Shown here: piece after piece, positions 16,937-26,108 of the stretch
Layout of the letters: each line of letters begins with the position of its first letter
Numbering within the stretch: position 1 is the stretch's first letter
From: Gammaproteobacteria bacterium Ga0074134
GTDB lineage: Bacteria > Pseudomonadota > Gammaproteobacteria > Ga0077554 > Ga007554
DNA length: 64,000 nucleotides
Assembly: GCA_001464965.1 (NCBI GenBank)
Contig: LNEJ01000014.1
Location: 45,737-109,736 of the forward strand
Direction: 5' to 3'
Notes under the pieces: model-generated
Told to the model about the DNA's origin: nothing
Seen by the model: the letters and a program-made list of their open reading frames with translations, nothing else
Databases searched by the model: none
Made by a program: the position numbers and the translations under genes

Positions 16937-18112
16937 CTAACGTGACGCTTGCAAAAAGATGTCCCTCACCGCTGCGGCGACTTCTTGCATATACCCAAAC
17001 TCCAAAGTTGGATGAACCAAAAACATCAGGCTAGTCTCACCCAATTCTTTAGCGACCGGCAAGCGGCCTTTAGGTTTTGAAGGCAAGGTTTCAAATGCTT
17101 TTTCAAGATAAATCTCACTACAAGATCCAGAAAAGCAATGCACCCCCCGCTGGCTCAACTCCGCAATGACCCTGTCTCGACTCCAATCAGCCTTCAAACG
17201 GTTTGTTTCTACAAAAGCATAATATTTATAGTAAGCGTGGCCAATATGCTGCGGCGGCAAAGTCACCCGCAATGCGGGAATAGTTTGAAATGCTTGCGTC
17301 AGCACAGCGGCGTTCTCTCGCCGTTTAGCAATCCAGGCATCCAGCTTTTTAAGTTGCAAGCGTCCTATCACTGCCTGCATCTCGGTCATTCGCCAGTTTG
17401 TGCCGAATGAATCAATCAGCCACCGGAAGCCAGGCGGATGCTCACGGCGATATACCGCGTCATAACTGCGTCCGATATCTTTGTAAGCCCAGGCACGTTC
17501 CCAAACACCCTCATCGTGCGTCGTCATCATCCCGCCTTCACCACCGGTGGATATGATTTTGTCCTGGCAAAATGAAAATGCGGCGGCATGTCCGAATGAT
17601 CCGACTTGGCGACCTTTATAGGTCGCGCCATGTGCCTGTGCACAATCTTCGATCACCTTCAGGTCATGTTCTTTGGCGATCGCGATAATCGCATCCATAT
17701 CGCATGACCAACCTGCCAAATGGACAACAATAATCGCCTTGGTGCGAGAGGTAATGGCAGCACGAATAGCTTCTGGGGAAATATTTTGACTGACACGATC
17801 GACATCCACCACCACAGGCAATGCCCCGCGCATGACCACGCAACTCGCCGAGGCAATATAGGTGCGGCTTGTCGTGATCACTTCATCATCTGCACCGATG
17901 CCTAGCGCATAGAGCGCCAACTCTAGGGCGACTGTGCCATTTGCAACTGCAACCGCATAAGGTGTACCGACGTAGGCGGCATACTCCCGCTCAAATGCCC
18001 GACAAACATCACCTGTCCAGTAATTAACCTTGTTGGAAAGTAGCACACGGGAAACCGCCTCAGCCTCCTCCTGAGTAAAGCTTGGCCAAGGTGAGAAGGG
18101 GGTGTTCAGCAT
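16937..18112 (-). CDS. DegT/DnrJ/EryC1 sugar aminotransferase, PglE-like
   Basis: This is a PLP-dependent aminotransferase (391 residues) that adds an amino group to a nucleotide-linked keto-sugar. The cofactor lysine is in AFSFCQDKIISTGGEGGM (about residue 215), and the nucleotide-sugar fold shows VANGTVALELALYALG and VIEDCAQAHGA. A PglD-like acetyltransferase, a PglC-like sugar transferase and a PglA-like glycosyltransferase lie upstream. That matches the order used for acetamido-dideoxy sugars such as bacillosamine, but no PglF-type dehydratase is visible here, so the exact sugar is open. The truncated first 38 codons of a related gene lie 310 bp upstream. Confidence 0.82.
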   Translation of the reverse strand: MLNTPFSPWPSFTQEEAEAVSRVLLSNKVNYWTGDVCRAFEREYAAYVGTPYAVAVANGTVALELALYALGIGADDEVITTSRTYIASASCVVMRGALPVVVDVDRVSQNISPEAIRAAITSRTKAIIVVHLAGWSCDMDAIIAIAKEHDLKVIEDCAQAHGATYKGRQVGSFGHAAAFSFCQDKIISTGGEGGMMTTHDEGVWERAWAYKDIGRSYDAVYRREHPPGFRWLIDSFGTNWRMTEMQAVIGRLQLKKLDAWIAKRRENAAVLTQAFQTIPALRVTLPPQHIGHAYYKYYAFVETNRLKADWSRDRVIAELSQRGVHCFSGSCSEIYLEKAFETLPSKPKGRLPVAKELGETSLMFLVHPTLEFGYMQEVAAAVRDIFLQASR

Positions 18113-18119
18113 AGAGCCT

Positions 18120-18345
18120 CTACATAAAAAATGAAGTCAATTTTTCGATCGTCTCATACCCAAGACCGCTATGTCGCAAGGCGTTCACATGTACATTTAG
18201 ATCATATGATACTGGGTGAAATCTAACGCTGACTGATGAAGGCGCAATATCCAGAGTCAATACATAGACAATCTGTGATTCGCCTCTTGGCTGTCCAATC
18301 GAGCCAGCATTGAGGACATACGGACCAAAACCCTCATTCAGAAAA
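18120..18345 (-). pseudogene. 3' remnant of calcineurin-like phosphoesterase
   Basis: The minus frame ending in TAG at 18120 reads FGPYVLNAGSIGQPRGE followed by about 55 residues, ending EKLTSFFM. The LNAGSIGQPR segment is typical of the C-terminal part of YfcE/ApaH-like metallophosphoesterases. No start or metal-binding N-terminal half is present. It is one of two remnants in the otherwise empty stretch 18113-18568. Confidence 0.6.
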
Positions 18346-18421
18346 AAATATCATTCTGCGGTTTAATAAAGTTTCAGCGTGTCTTTGGATCATTCGATGG
18401 GTTACGCTACGCTCCACCCAT

Positions 18422-18538
18422 CTACCGAGCTTCCTCACCTATCCAGTAATTAACCTTTTCCGACCGCAAAACAGAAGTTGTGACATCAATTTCGCCTTGT
18501 GGAAAATAAGGCCAGGGGAAAAAAGGAGTTGCACGCAC
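18422..18538 (-). pseudogene. 5' remnant of a second sugar aminotransferase
   Basis: A GTG-started 38-codon frame reads VRATPFFPWPYFPQGEI ... SEKVNYWIG and then stops. It aligns with the first residues of the intact aminotransferase downstream (NTPFSPWPSFTQEEAEA ... NKVNYWTG). It lies 30 bp after the acetyltransferase gene, where a PglE-like gene would be expected. The original gene seems to have been cut short and replaced by the intact, diverged copy at 16937-18112. Confidence 0.7.
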
Positions 18539-18568
18539 AGGTGAGTTTTTTCCATCTCAGCATATAGC

Positions 18569-19201
18569 TCACGTATTTTTTTTTATCATCTTAGCAGGAA
18601 CACCAACCACAGTAACATTACTCACAATGTCACTTATAACAGCAGCTCCGGCTCCAACTATGACATTATTGCCAATTTCTATTTTTTGAATCACCGAAGC
18701 ACCAATTCCAAGCCAACTACATGCACCAATAGATACCTCACCAGCCAAATTAACACCTGGTGATAAATGTACCCCCTCATCTAATATACAGTCATGGTCA
18801 ACCGTAGCTGCGGTATTAATAATACAACCCAGTCCAATTTCCGCACCAACATTAACCACTGCATGTGCAAAAATGACAACACCATCATTGATCCTACTCC
18901 TAGAGCTCACAAATGCAGCTGGATGAATAACGGCTGGCAATGAAAAACCTATCGCCATAAATTTTTTTAATAAATCAATTCGCAGATGATTATTACCAAT
19001 AGCAACAGCTATATCAGAGTATTCCGACAACAATGGTTCAATTTCGTCAACTCGACCTATAACAGGCCAACAAAACACTTCAGTTAAAGATGGATACCGA
19101 TCATCGACAAAGGCGACCTTGTTCCAGCGACCCATTTCACATGCGGCATCTGCAACCACCTTTCCATGACCACCCGCTCCCACAATTAGCAGACCTGTCA
19201 C
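18569..19201 (-). CDS. Sugar O/N-acetyltransferase, NeuD/PglD family
   Basis: This 210-residue enzyme has an N-terminal Rossmann-like part (LLIVGAGGHGKVVADAA) and a C-terminal left-handed beta-helix of hexapeptide repeats (about residues 95-205, such as IGLGCIINTAATVDHD). Family members use acetyl-CoA to acetylate amino sugars (PglD) or sialic acid (NeuD). The GTG start overlaps the upstream stop by one base (TAGTG), giving tight coupling with the sugar transferase gene. The DNA here is visibly AT-richer than its surroundings. Confidence 0.85.
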   Translation of the reverse strand: MTGLLIVGAGGHGKVVADAACEMGRWNKVAFVDDRYPSLTEVFCWPVIGRVDEIEPLLSEYSDIAVAIGNNHLRIDLLKKFMAIGFSLPAVIHPAAFVSSRSRINDGVVIFAHAVVNVGAEIGLGCIINTAATVDHDCILDEGVHLSPGVNLAGEVSIGACSWLGIGASVIQKIEIGNNVIVGAGAAVISDIVSNVTVVGVPAKMIKKNT

Positions 19202-19794
19202 TATTTATCACCCAGAAACTTTTCCGTTGTGACATGCCCTCTTTGGCTTATTCCTTCAGATTTTATTACCTTCGAAACCGTCAGCCATAGAATTTTGATA
19301 TCCAACCAGAACGACCTGTTATCCACATACCAAACATCCAGCTTGAATTTTTCTTCCCAGCTAATAGCATTTCTTCCATTCACTTGCGCCCAACCGGTAA
19401 TCCCTGGCTTAACTTCATGTCGGCGAGCCTGCTCAGGCGTATATCTCGACAAATAATCCATCAAGAGCGGGCGCGGACCGACTAGGCTGATATCACCCCT
19501 TAATACATTAAACAACTGCGGCAATTCATCCAAACTGGTGCGTCGTAAAAAAAAACCAAATCGCGTCAAACGCACAACATCTGAAAGCAATCTACCCTCG
19601 CTGTCCTTGGCATCGGTCATTGTCCTAAATTTGTACAAAGTAAAAGGGTAGCCGGCTAGACCGGGTCGCTCCTGCACAAAAAAAACTGGGCTACCCAATT
19701 TAACTCGTATGGCAATCCCAATTACAATCAACAGGGGGGCCAGCATGATCAATGCAAATAGCGATACCAAGAAATCAAAAAACCGTTTTATCAC
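19201..19794 (-). CDS. Undecaprenyl-P sugar-1-P transferase, PglC-like
   Basis: This is a monotopic phosphoglycosyl transferase of the short PglC type, 197 residues. It transfers a sugar-1-phosphate to undecaprenyl phosphate and so starts repeat-unit assembly at the inner membrane. It shows one re-entrant N-terminal hydrophobic helix ([22 protein letters not shown]), [11 protein letters not shown], the KFRTM motif, the catalytic Asp-Glu pair in [14 protein letters not shown], and [11 protein letters not shown]. It overlaps the upstream glycosyltransferase by 4 bp. Confidence 0.9.
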   Translation of the reverse strand: MIKRFFDFLVSLFALIMLAPLLIVIGIAIRVKLGSPVFFVQERPGLAGYPFTLYKFRTMTDAKDSEGRLLSDVVRLTRFGFFLRRTSLDELPQLFNVLRGDISLVGPRPLLMDYLSRYTPEQARRHEVKPGITGWAQVNGRNAISWEEKFKLDVWYVDNRSFWLDIKILWLTVSKVIKSEGISQRGHVTTEKFLGDK

Positions 19795-20906
19795 GCCAAC
19801 CCCATGCTGTTCAAAATCACGCCATTTACCATGCGCACATCATACTTTTCCATAGCAAGCCGCCGACTCTCCATGCCCATAGACCTGGTCAGGTGTGGCT
19901 GAATAATAAATCTTTTCATCGCACTAACCAAGGCCGCCGAATCACGCGGCAATACCAAGAAACCGTTCAATCCTTCCTGTACCGTTTCACGACAACCTGG
20001 CGCATCGGTAGTTATGATTGGACGCCCCATGGCCATGGCTTCCAACACTGTGCGAGGCGTACCCTCCCGGTAAGAGGGTAGAACATACACAGTTGTATTC
20101 GCAATCGCAGGACGAACATCATCCAACTTTCCCATGTATTCAATCACACCTTCCTCAGCCCATTGCTTTAAATCATTTTCTGAAATTGCCATTGGGGATT
20201 GATCAATCCACCCCACCAGACGAAAAATCACCTCTGGATACTGCTCTTTTATCACCCTGGCTGCCTGAACAAATTCGATAACTCCCTTGTCGCGGAGTAA
20301 TCGCGCAATCAAAAGAAATGAAGTCATAGCGGGAAATGCCGCCTGCTGGAAATGACCCACATCTACTCCTGAGCCGTTCACTAGGACCGCCTGATCGGCA
20401 TCACGTAATAGATCAAACTCCTGAAACAAATTACGATCATCAGGATTCTGAAAAAAAACCTTTCGATTGCTATTCAAGCTCAACTTATAAAGAAAACGCA
20501 CCAAATTACTTACCAAATATCCTTTGACACCCTGCACTGAAAACGCATATCCCACACCAGTGATCATCGAATAAATAGCAGGCACACCAGTCCATCGCGC
20601 CGCCAAAGAACCGTATATGACCGGTTTAATTGTATAACTCAGAACAACATCAGGCCTAACTTCGTGGAACAACGCCACTAACGCACATGCAGCACGGATA
20701 TCACGCAGAGGATTCAATCCTGTTCGATCCAGAGGGATATCTCGATATTCCACGCCGATTTCAGATAGCTTCTGTTGAATTTCCAAAGAAGCCGCTGGAG
20801 CACAGCCAACCACTGAGTGGCCGAGTTCAACCATAGACTTCAAAAGGGGACCACGGAAATTTATCAAAGATTCGGCAAAACTACCGAGAACTAAAATTCG
20901 TGCCAT
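19791..20906 (-). CDS. Family 4 glycosyltransferase, PglA-like
   Basis: This is a GT-B glycosyltransferase of 371 residues that would add a sugar to the lipid-linked acceptor in the cytoplasm. It has the N-terminal MARILVLGSFAESLINFRGPL and the C-terminal donor site with EGTPRTVLEAMAMGRPIITTDAPGC, including the E-x7-E pattern. It overlaps the PglC-like gene downstream and the asparagine synthase gene upstream by 26 bp. Confidence 0.87.
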   Translation of the reverse strand: MARILVLGSFAESLINFRGPLLKSMVELGHSVVGCAPAASLEIQQKLSEIGVEYRDIPLDRTGLNPLRDIRAACALVALFHEVRPDVVLSYTIKPVIYGSLAARWTGVPAIYSMITGVGYAFSVQGVKGYLVSNLVRFLYKLSLNSNRKVFFQNPDDRNLFQEFDLLRDADQAVLVNGSGVDVGHFQQAAFPAMTSFLLIARLLRDKGVIEFVQAARVIKEQYPEVIFRLVGWIDQSPMAISENDLKQWAEEGVIEYMGKLDDVRPAIANTTVYVLPSYREGTPRTVLEAMAMGRPIITTDAPGCRETVQEGLNGFLVLPRDSAALVSAMKRFIIQPHLTRSMGMESRRLAMEKYDVRMVNGVILNSMGLA

Positions 20907-22860
20907 GATTTTTCTCGGCTTGCAGCCATGCTTGAAACATTAGTACATCCCACAAATAATGTTGCCAATTTCTCTTCCCAGAAAGATGCTCTAGCCACTT
21001 GGCGCGAATCGGTTCTGGGTTGAAATAACCCTCTCTCCGTAACCTTCCCTCATCTAATAAATCCTCGGCCCACTCACGCAATGGGCCGCGCAACCAGGAA
21101 TCTATCGGCACACCAAAACCCATCTTGGGCCGCTCGATCAATTCCTTTGGCACATACTTATACAAAACTTGCCGCAACAACCACTTACCTTGTCCATTGC
21201 GTATTTTCATGGAAAGCGGTATATGCCATGCAAATTCTACTACTCGATGATCCAACAATGGCACGCGTGACTCTAAGCTCACGCCCATGCTGGCCCGATC
21301 AACTTTCACCAGAATATCATCGGGAAGATAACTCATCATGTCCAGATACATCATCCGCTGCGTAAAATCCGGCAGATCGGCCCACTGGTCTCGATCAGTG
21401 AGAATAGTGGATGGCTCCCTGGCGCCTAATACTACAGAAGCAGGGTCTTTCCAATGGGAAACCAGCCCGAGATACATTGCCTCTGGATTACCGACCGCCA
21501 GTATCTCGGCCAGCTTATGTAATTTGTCACCCGGAGTGCGCTGCTTGATCTTGTCTGGCAACACAAGGGACAGTTTATTGAATAATTTTTCCCATGCCTG
21601 TGGCGACAAAGTCTCCAGGGCTTTGGCCATTACCCTCCTCAACCCTTGCGGCATCCACCCGATTTTTTGCCATATACTCCGCCCCCAAAAATAGCGATTA
21701 TACCCCGCAAAAAGCTCATCGCCACCATCGCCTGAAAGACTCACCGTCACATGTTGGCGCGCCAATTGTGACACAAGAAAGGTTGGAATTTGAGATGAGT
21801 CTGAAAATGGCTCACTATACAAGGTCGGCAGCTTGGGAATCACCGCCATCGCCTGCTCCGGCGTCACATAGATCTCGGTATGTTCCGTACCCAAATGCCG
21901 CGCGACCGCTTTGGCGTGCTCGGCTTCGTTATAACCCGCCTCATGAAAACCAATGGTGAATGTTTTGACCGGCCGGCTCGATTGCGCCTTCATCAAAGCC
22001 ACCACAGTGGACGAATCCACCCCGCCGGAAAGAAATGCACCCAGCGGCACGTCTGCCATCATCTGCAAGCCGATGGATTCCAGCAAAAGCGCTTCCAGTG
22101 CCGTAACGGCTTCCGTCTCGCTGCCCGCGAACGGCTGGGCCTGCCCCCGCTCGGCCACCTCGCGCAGTGACCAGTAGGGAACCGGCGCGCCTTCCCTCTT
22201 GCCAATCAGAAGTTTCAGATACGTCCCCGGTGGCAGCTTGCGGATACCCTTGTAAATCGAATGCGGTGCCGGAATGCAGTTGTGCCTGAGCATGAGCGCC
22301 AGCGAGTCGCGATCGATCTCCGCCTGGAACGCCGGATGCGCCTTCAGTGCCTTCAACTCCGATCCAAAGAGAAACGTATCTCCCTGCCAACCATAGTAAA
22401 GCGGCTTCTCGCCCATGCGATCCCGCGCCAGGGTCAACACCCGCTCTTCCCGATCCCATAGGGCAATGGCGAACATGCCCACGGATTTTTTGAGAGTGGC
22501 TTCGATGCCCCATGCCTCAAACCCCGCCAGCAGAGTTTCAGTATCGGAATGTCCTCGCCACGCAATAGCTAAACCTGCCTTTTCAATTTCCCACCGAACG
22601 AGAATATGGTTGTAGATTTCGCCGTTGAAGGCAATCACATACCGCCCACTCGCCGAGACCATCGGCTGATGACCGGCGGGAGACAGATCCACAATCGACA
22701 AACGTCGATGAGACAGGCCAACCCCCGCCTCCACGTCAAACCACACGCCACTATCGTCTGGTCCGCGGTGGGCAATCAGGTTGCCCATTTGCTGAAGCAG
22801 CGCGGCGGGCGACTGCATCGTTACACGGCCATGGCCTAGATAACCCACAAATCCACACAC
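20881..22860 (-). CDS. asnB: Glutamine-hydrolysing asparagine synthase, AsnB family
   Basis: The product has 659 residues. The N-terminal class II glutaminase starts with the catalytic Cys (MCGFVGYLG) and has HRRLSIVDLSPAGHQPM and FNGEIYN. The synthase domain has the ATP loop GAFLSGGVDSSTV near residue 262 and SLSGDGGDELFAGYNRY. In polysaccharide clusters this family often amidates a sugar carboxylate or glycan substituent rather than making free asparagine, and its place between glycosyltransferase genes favours that. Confidence 0.9.
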   Translation of the reverse strand: MCGFVGYLGHGRVTMQSPAALLQQMGNLIAHRGPDDSGVWFDVEAGVGLSHRRLSIVDLSPAGHQPMVSASGRYVIAFNGEIYNHILVRWEIEKAGLAIAWRGHSDTETLLAGFEAWGIEATLKKSVGMFAIALWDREERVLTLARDRMGEKPLYYGWQGDTFLFGSELKALKAHPAFQAEIDRDSLALMLRHNCIPAPHSIYKGIRKLPPGTYLKLLIGKREGAPVPYWSLREVAERGQAQPFAGSETEAVTALEALLLESIGLQMMADVPLGAFLSGGVDSSTVVALMKAQSSRPVKTFTIGFHEAGYNEAEHAKAVARHLGTEHTEIYVTPEQAMAVIPKLPTLYSEPFSDSSQIPTFLVSQLARQHVTVSLSGDGGDELFAGYNRYFWGRSIWQKIGWMPQGLRRVMAKALETLSPQAWEKLFNKLSLVLPDKIKQRTPGDKLHKLAEILAVGNPEAMYLGLVSHWKDPASVVLGAREPSTILTDRDQWADLPDFTQRMMYLDMMSYLPDDILVKVDRASMGVSLESRVPLLDHRVVEFAWHIPLSMKIRNGQGKWLLRQVLYKYVPKELIERPKMGFGVPIDSWLRGPLREWAEDLLDEGRLRREGYFNPEPIRAKWLEHLSGKRNWQHYLWDVLMFQAWLQAEKNHGTNFSSR

Positions 22861-22862
22861 GG

Positions 22863-23933
22863 TCAGCCCCCCTCCCCGGCAGTGCGCAACAAAGCCGCCA
22901 GTCGTGGCGCTACTTGCTGAATACAGTATTCCGCTTCCACACGCTTGCGCCCGGCCTTGCCCATTTGCTGCCGCAGAGTGGCATCACTCAACAGCCTGCT
23001 CAAGGTATCCACCCACTCACTGGCAGTATCCGCCAAAAAACCGTTTTCGCCCACGCGAACAATTTCGCCATTCACTCCTACAGGGGACGCCACCACCGGC
23101 AAGCCGCAGGCCATGTACTGAATCAGCTTATAACCACACTTGCCCCGCTCCCAAGGTGAATCCAATAAGGGCATCACACCAATGTCACACGCTTGTATCG
23201 AAGCTACCTCTGTCGCTTCCGTCCATTGCACAAACTCCACATCCACGCCAGGCAGATCCATTGCGCCCCCACCAATCACCCGCAATTTGAGAGCAAACCT
23301 CTGACTAAGCGCCGCCAAAGGCTCACGCAACAACGCCAGATACCGGACGGTAGAAGGCGAACCGATCCAAACAATGCGCAACGGCTCGCCAGCAGGCGCC
23401 AAGGCAAGTTTGGCCGCATACCTGTCCAGATCAATCACCGTGGGAACGATTTCAACCCACGCCGCACCCGCATCACGCGCCCGCTGCGCCAGGTACGCAT
23501 TACCCGCCACAACCAAGCGCGCACCAGCCATCAAACGGTCTATGCGACGACCCAGAAAACGTCGCGCCCAAGCGGAAGAATGCTGGTCATAGTTATGAAA
23601 AATGGCATCGTCGTAATCCAGTACATAGGGCACACCGCGCAACAAAAAGCGCTCAACCCATGCGGGCAACCACGGTAATGCCTCCTTTTCTATCCACACC
23701 ACATCATAACTGCGCCGCTGCATCAGGGTGCGGACACGCCTCCAGTAAGATTGCACCAAACCGAATAGCTGATAACCATTTTTTTGGTAGCGCGCCTGAA
23801 GTTGCACATCATCCACAAGAGGCGCAACAGTGCATTCCAGGCCCGCTTGCTCAAGCCATGGGAGGAACTGCAAAAAGCGCATGCGCGATGAGGCACCCAA
23901 GTGGCCATAGCGTGAGAGAAGCAGAACTTTCAT
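22863..23933 (-). CDS. Family 4-like glycosyltransferase
   Basis: This is a 356-residue GT-B glycosyltransferase. The N-terminal half has LLSRYGHLGASSRMRFLQFLPWLEQAG and VWIEKEALPWLPAW. The C-terminal half has IVWIGSPSTVRYL and GKCGYKLIQYMACGLPVVASPVG, the donor-binding segment. Acceptor and donor cannot be read from sequence. It overlaps the family 2 gene upstream by 4 bp and lies 2 bp from asnB. Confidence 0.85.
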   Translation of the reverse strand: MKVLLLSRYGHLGASSRMRFLQFLPWLEQAGLECTVAPLVDDVQLQARYQKNGYQLFGLVQSYWRRVRTLMQRRSYDVVWIEKEALPWLPAWVERFLLRGVPYVLDYDDAIFHNYDQHSSAWARRFLGRRIDRLMAGARLVVAGNAYLAQRARDAGAAWVEIVPTVIDLDRYAAKLALAPAGEPLRIVWIGSPSTVRYLALLREPLAALSQRFALKLRVIGGGAMDLPGVDVEFVQWTEATEVASIQACDIGVMPLLDSPWERGKCGYKLIQYMACGLPVVASPVGVNGEIVRVGENGFLADTASEWVDTLSRLLSDATLRQQMGKAGRKRVEAEYCIQQVAPRLAALLRTAGEGG

Positions 23934-24874
23934 GGGTGACGTGCCTTTTTTAGGATGCCAGGGAGGTCACGGTACAACATGCCATAGGCCTTTAGCGTGT
24001 TACGCACATCCTGCACCCCGCCTCGCAGCAGCGAGAACACTGACCGGCTGACCGGCTCCAACACCAGCGTAACGACCAGCAGCGCCCAAGCCTGCCAGCG
24101 CGTGAAATGCTTGAAGCCATACAGCAAGCGACTGCGTAAGGAATAAAACAACCGATGTGCCTTTACCTGGCGTGAAGTACCGCCACCGGCGTGAAAGGCT
24201 TGTGCATCTGCCAGATAGACACTGTGCCAACCGGCTTGGCGGGTACGGAGGGATAAATCCACTTCTTCAAAATACACAAAAAAACGTTCATCAAAACCAC
24301 CCAAGGACTCGAACAGGGAGCGCCGTATCAAAAAAAAAGCCCCCATAACCTGATCGACCTGCTGTGTAGTGTCATGACTCCATTCAGCCATAAATTGGGT
24401 CAAATGCCGCAACCACGGCAAACGATTAACCCCCAATGCTTGCGCCAAAAAAATGCCCAGGGAGGGAAACCGCGCGCAGCTTCGAGCAATGTGGTTGTGT
24501 TCATCGGAAAGCTGGATACCAACTATGCCAACGTGCACATTTTCCGGGCGCTGCATAAATGTCAGCGGTACTGAAAGAGAATGCTCAAACAATCGTGTAT
24601 CGGGGTTCAGGAATAGCAGAAATTCGCTATTGGCCAGCGCCGCACCTTGGTTGCAGGCCGCACCGAAACCCCGATTCTCAGTGTTGCGGATGATATGGAG
24701 CTGAAACGGCAAACCCGTGAGTACTTCGACATGAGCCAAAGAATCGTCGACTGAGGCGTTGTCAACAAGAATGACGGAAGAGACGAAGTTGTGGTGGTGT
24801 TGAGCAATGCTGGTAACAGCTTCGGCGAGTTGAGAGCCGGCGTTCCAGTTGACCAAGATGAATGAGCAGGTCAT
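23930..24874 (-). CDS. Family 2 glycosyltransferase, rhamnosyl-type
   Basis: This 314-residue GT-A enzyme is of the WcaA/RfbF-like kind. It shows FILVNWNAGSQLAEAV at the start, the nucleotide site VDNASVDDS, the metal-binding pattern LFLNPDTRLFE, and GGFDERFFVYFEEVDLSLR further on. A hydrophobic C-terminal stretch (WQAWALLVVTLVLEPVS) may anchor it at the membrane. Members often use dTDP-rhamnose, but the donor is not certain. It shares one base with the Wzy gene stop. Confidence 0.85.
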   Translation of the reverse strand: MTCSFILVNWNAGSQLAEAVTSIAQHHHNFVSSVILVDNASVDDSLAHVEVLTGLPFQLHIIRNTENRGFGAACNQGAALANSEFLLFLNPDTRLFEHSLSVPLTFMQRPENVHVGIVGIQLSDEHNHIARSCARFPSLGIFLAQALGVNRLPWLRHLTQFMAEWSHDTTQQVDQVMGAFFLIRRSLFESLGGFDERFFVYFEEVDLSLRTRQAGWHSVYLADAQAFHAGGGTSRQVKAHRLFYSLRSRLLYGFKHFTRWQAWALLVVTLVLEPVSRSVFSLLRGGVQDVRNTLKAYGMLYRDLPGILKKARHP

Positions 24875-26094
24875 TACCCACCTACTCCAATCGATTTTTT
24901 CTGGATTGAAAATTCATTGCACTGAGAAGCAGAAAGTCTGCGATGAGCAACACAAAGCGCAAATAAAGACCAGAACGCCATTACATACTGCGGTGTAAAG
25001 TTCAAGTCTTCAACAAATAGGTGCATTAATACGATTAACCACACCCAACGGTATCGGGGCAGACCAAGACCGCGTCTGCCAAGGGATTTGAATAAAAAAA
25101 TCCAGAAAAGTGCACCTACAGCAATCCCAAATACACCCTGCTCCAATCCGGTAGTAATGAAATAGTTATGCGAGGTCAGTCCATCGTAGATGGTTAATGA
25201 TGAGTAATAGCCATTAGGAAGAAAAAATGCGTCAGGCAAGTCATGAATATGGTCAGCCCATATTTCAGTCCGCCCACTAGCCCCTGTGAGATTATCGTTA
25301 TCCAGACGATCTGAAAGTAAAGTTTCAAAAGAATCGGGTTCCAATTTCTCCACCCATGTCGCTCCAGCAATAAGAACAAAAAAAGTGAATACAATGACTG
25401 TCATAACCCAATGGATTTTTGTTTTTTCCAGAGCAGGAAAAACAAGCAACACAAATGAAATAAGAGATAAAAAAATCACCGATCTTGAGAATGTGAGCGT
25501 TATAGCAGATAAACATAAAACAGGCACTAACCAGCCCCACTTAATTTTCATACACCTTCCAACACTGAAATATCCAACCAGTGTAAGCAGAATAACTCCG
25601 GCAATAACATTACTTGCACCCCATGGTAAAGAAGATGCGCCACCAACATAACGCTCTAAAATCACATGATTGAATCCTAGCTCAGCACCTTTTGTAAAAA
25701 AATTTACGACATAGTATACCGACAATACTACTCCACCAGAAAAAAACGCCTTGGCTATTGCATGAAAATGATCGGTTCGATTTGAAATGCTGATTATAAA
25801 AAGTGCAAAAAGATATCCCAGCAAAAAAACACTAGCGCGATACATTGAAACAAAAGGATCGGGTGACAGCAATGCTGTTACCACAGGAACCAGCGCAAAT
25901 AGAAGTGCCACAGTGAGAAGTGTGGAGGTGTTCGTTTTCAAGGACAGGACATTTAAAATAGGGGTAATGTTGAGCATCACCACTGCAAAAATGAATGGCA
26001 ACCCAAAGGCGAAAACAATACCTTGCTCCAGTGACGTTGAGAACGGCATCAGCAGCATCCCTGTTACACCGAGCCATATAGACAATTTACGCAT
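24874..26094 (-). CDS. wzy: O-antigen polymerase, Wzy-like membrane protein
   Basis: The product has about 406 residues and ten or more hydrophobic segments, with a large periplasmic loop (about residues 265-310, including the SGRTEIWADHIHDLPDAFFLPNG stretch). This is the profile of O-antigen ligase/polymerase family proteins that join repeat units in the periplasm. ATG 26094 is chosen because it follows the upstream stop by 14 bp; the frame itself extends 25 codons into the upstream gene. Wzy proteins are poorly conserved, so the call rests on topology and cluster context. The DNA is AT-rich. Confidence 0.75.
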   Translation of the reverse strand: MRKLSIWLGVTGMLLMPFSTSLEQGIVFAFGLPFIFAVVMLNITPILNVLSLKTNTSTLLTVALLFALVPVVTALLSPDPFVSMYRASVFLLGYLFALFIISISNRTDHFHAIAKAFFSGGVVLSVYYVVNFFTKGAELGFNHVILERYVGGASSLPWGASNVIAGVILLTLVGYFSVGRCMKIKWGWLVPVLCLSAITLTFSRSVIFLSLISFVLLVFPALEKTKIHWVMTVIVFTFFVLIAGATWVEKLEPDSFETLLSDRLDNDNLTGASGRTEIWADHIHDLPDAFFLPNGYYSSLTIYDGLTSHNYFITTGLEQGVFGIAVGALFWIFLFKSLGRRGLGLPRYRWVWLIVLMHLFVEDLNFTPQYVMAFWSLFALCVAHRRLSASQCNEFSIQKKSIGVGG

Positions 26095-26108
26095 TAAAAA
26101 CGTCCACT

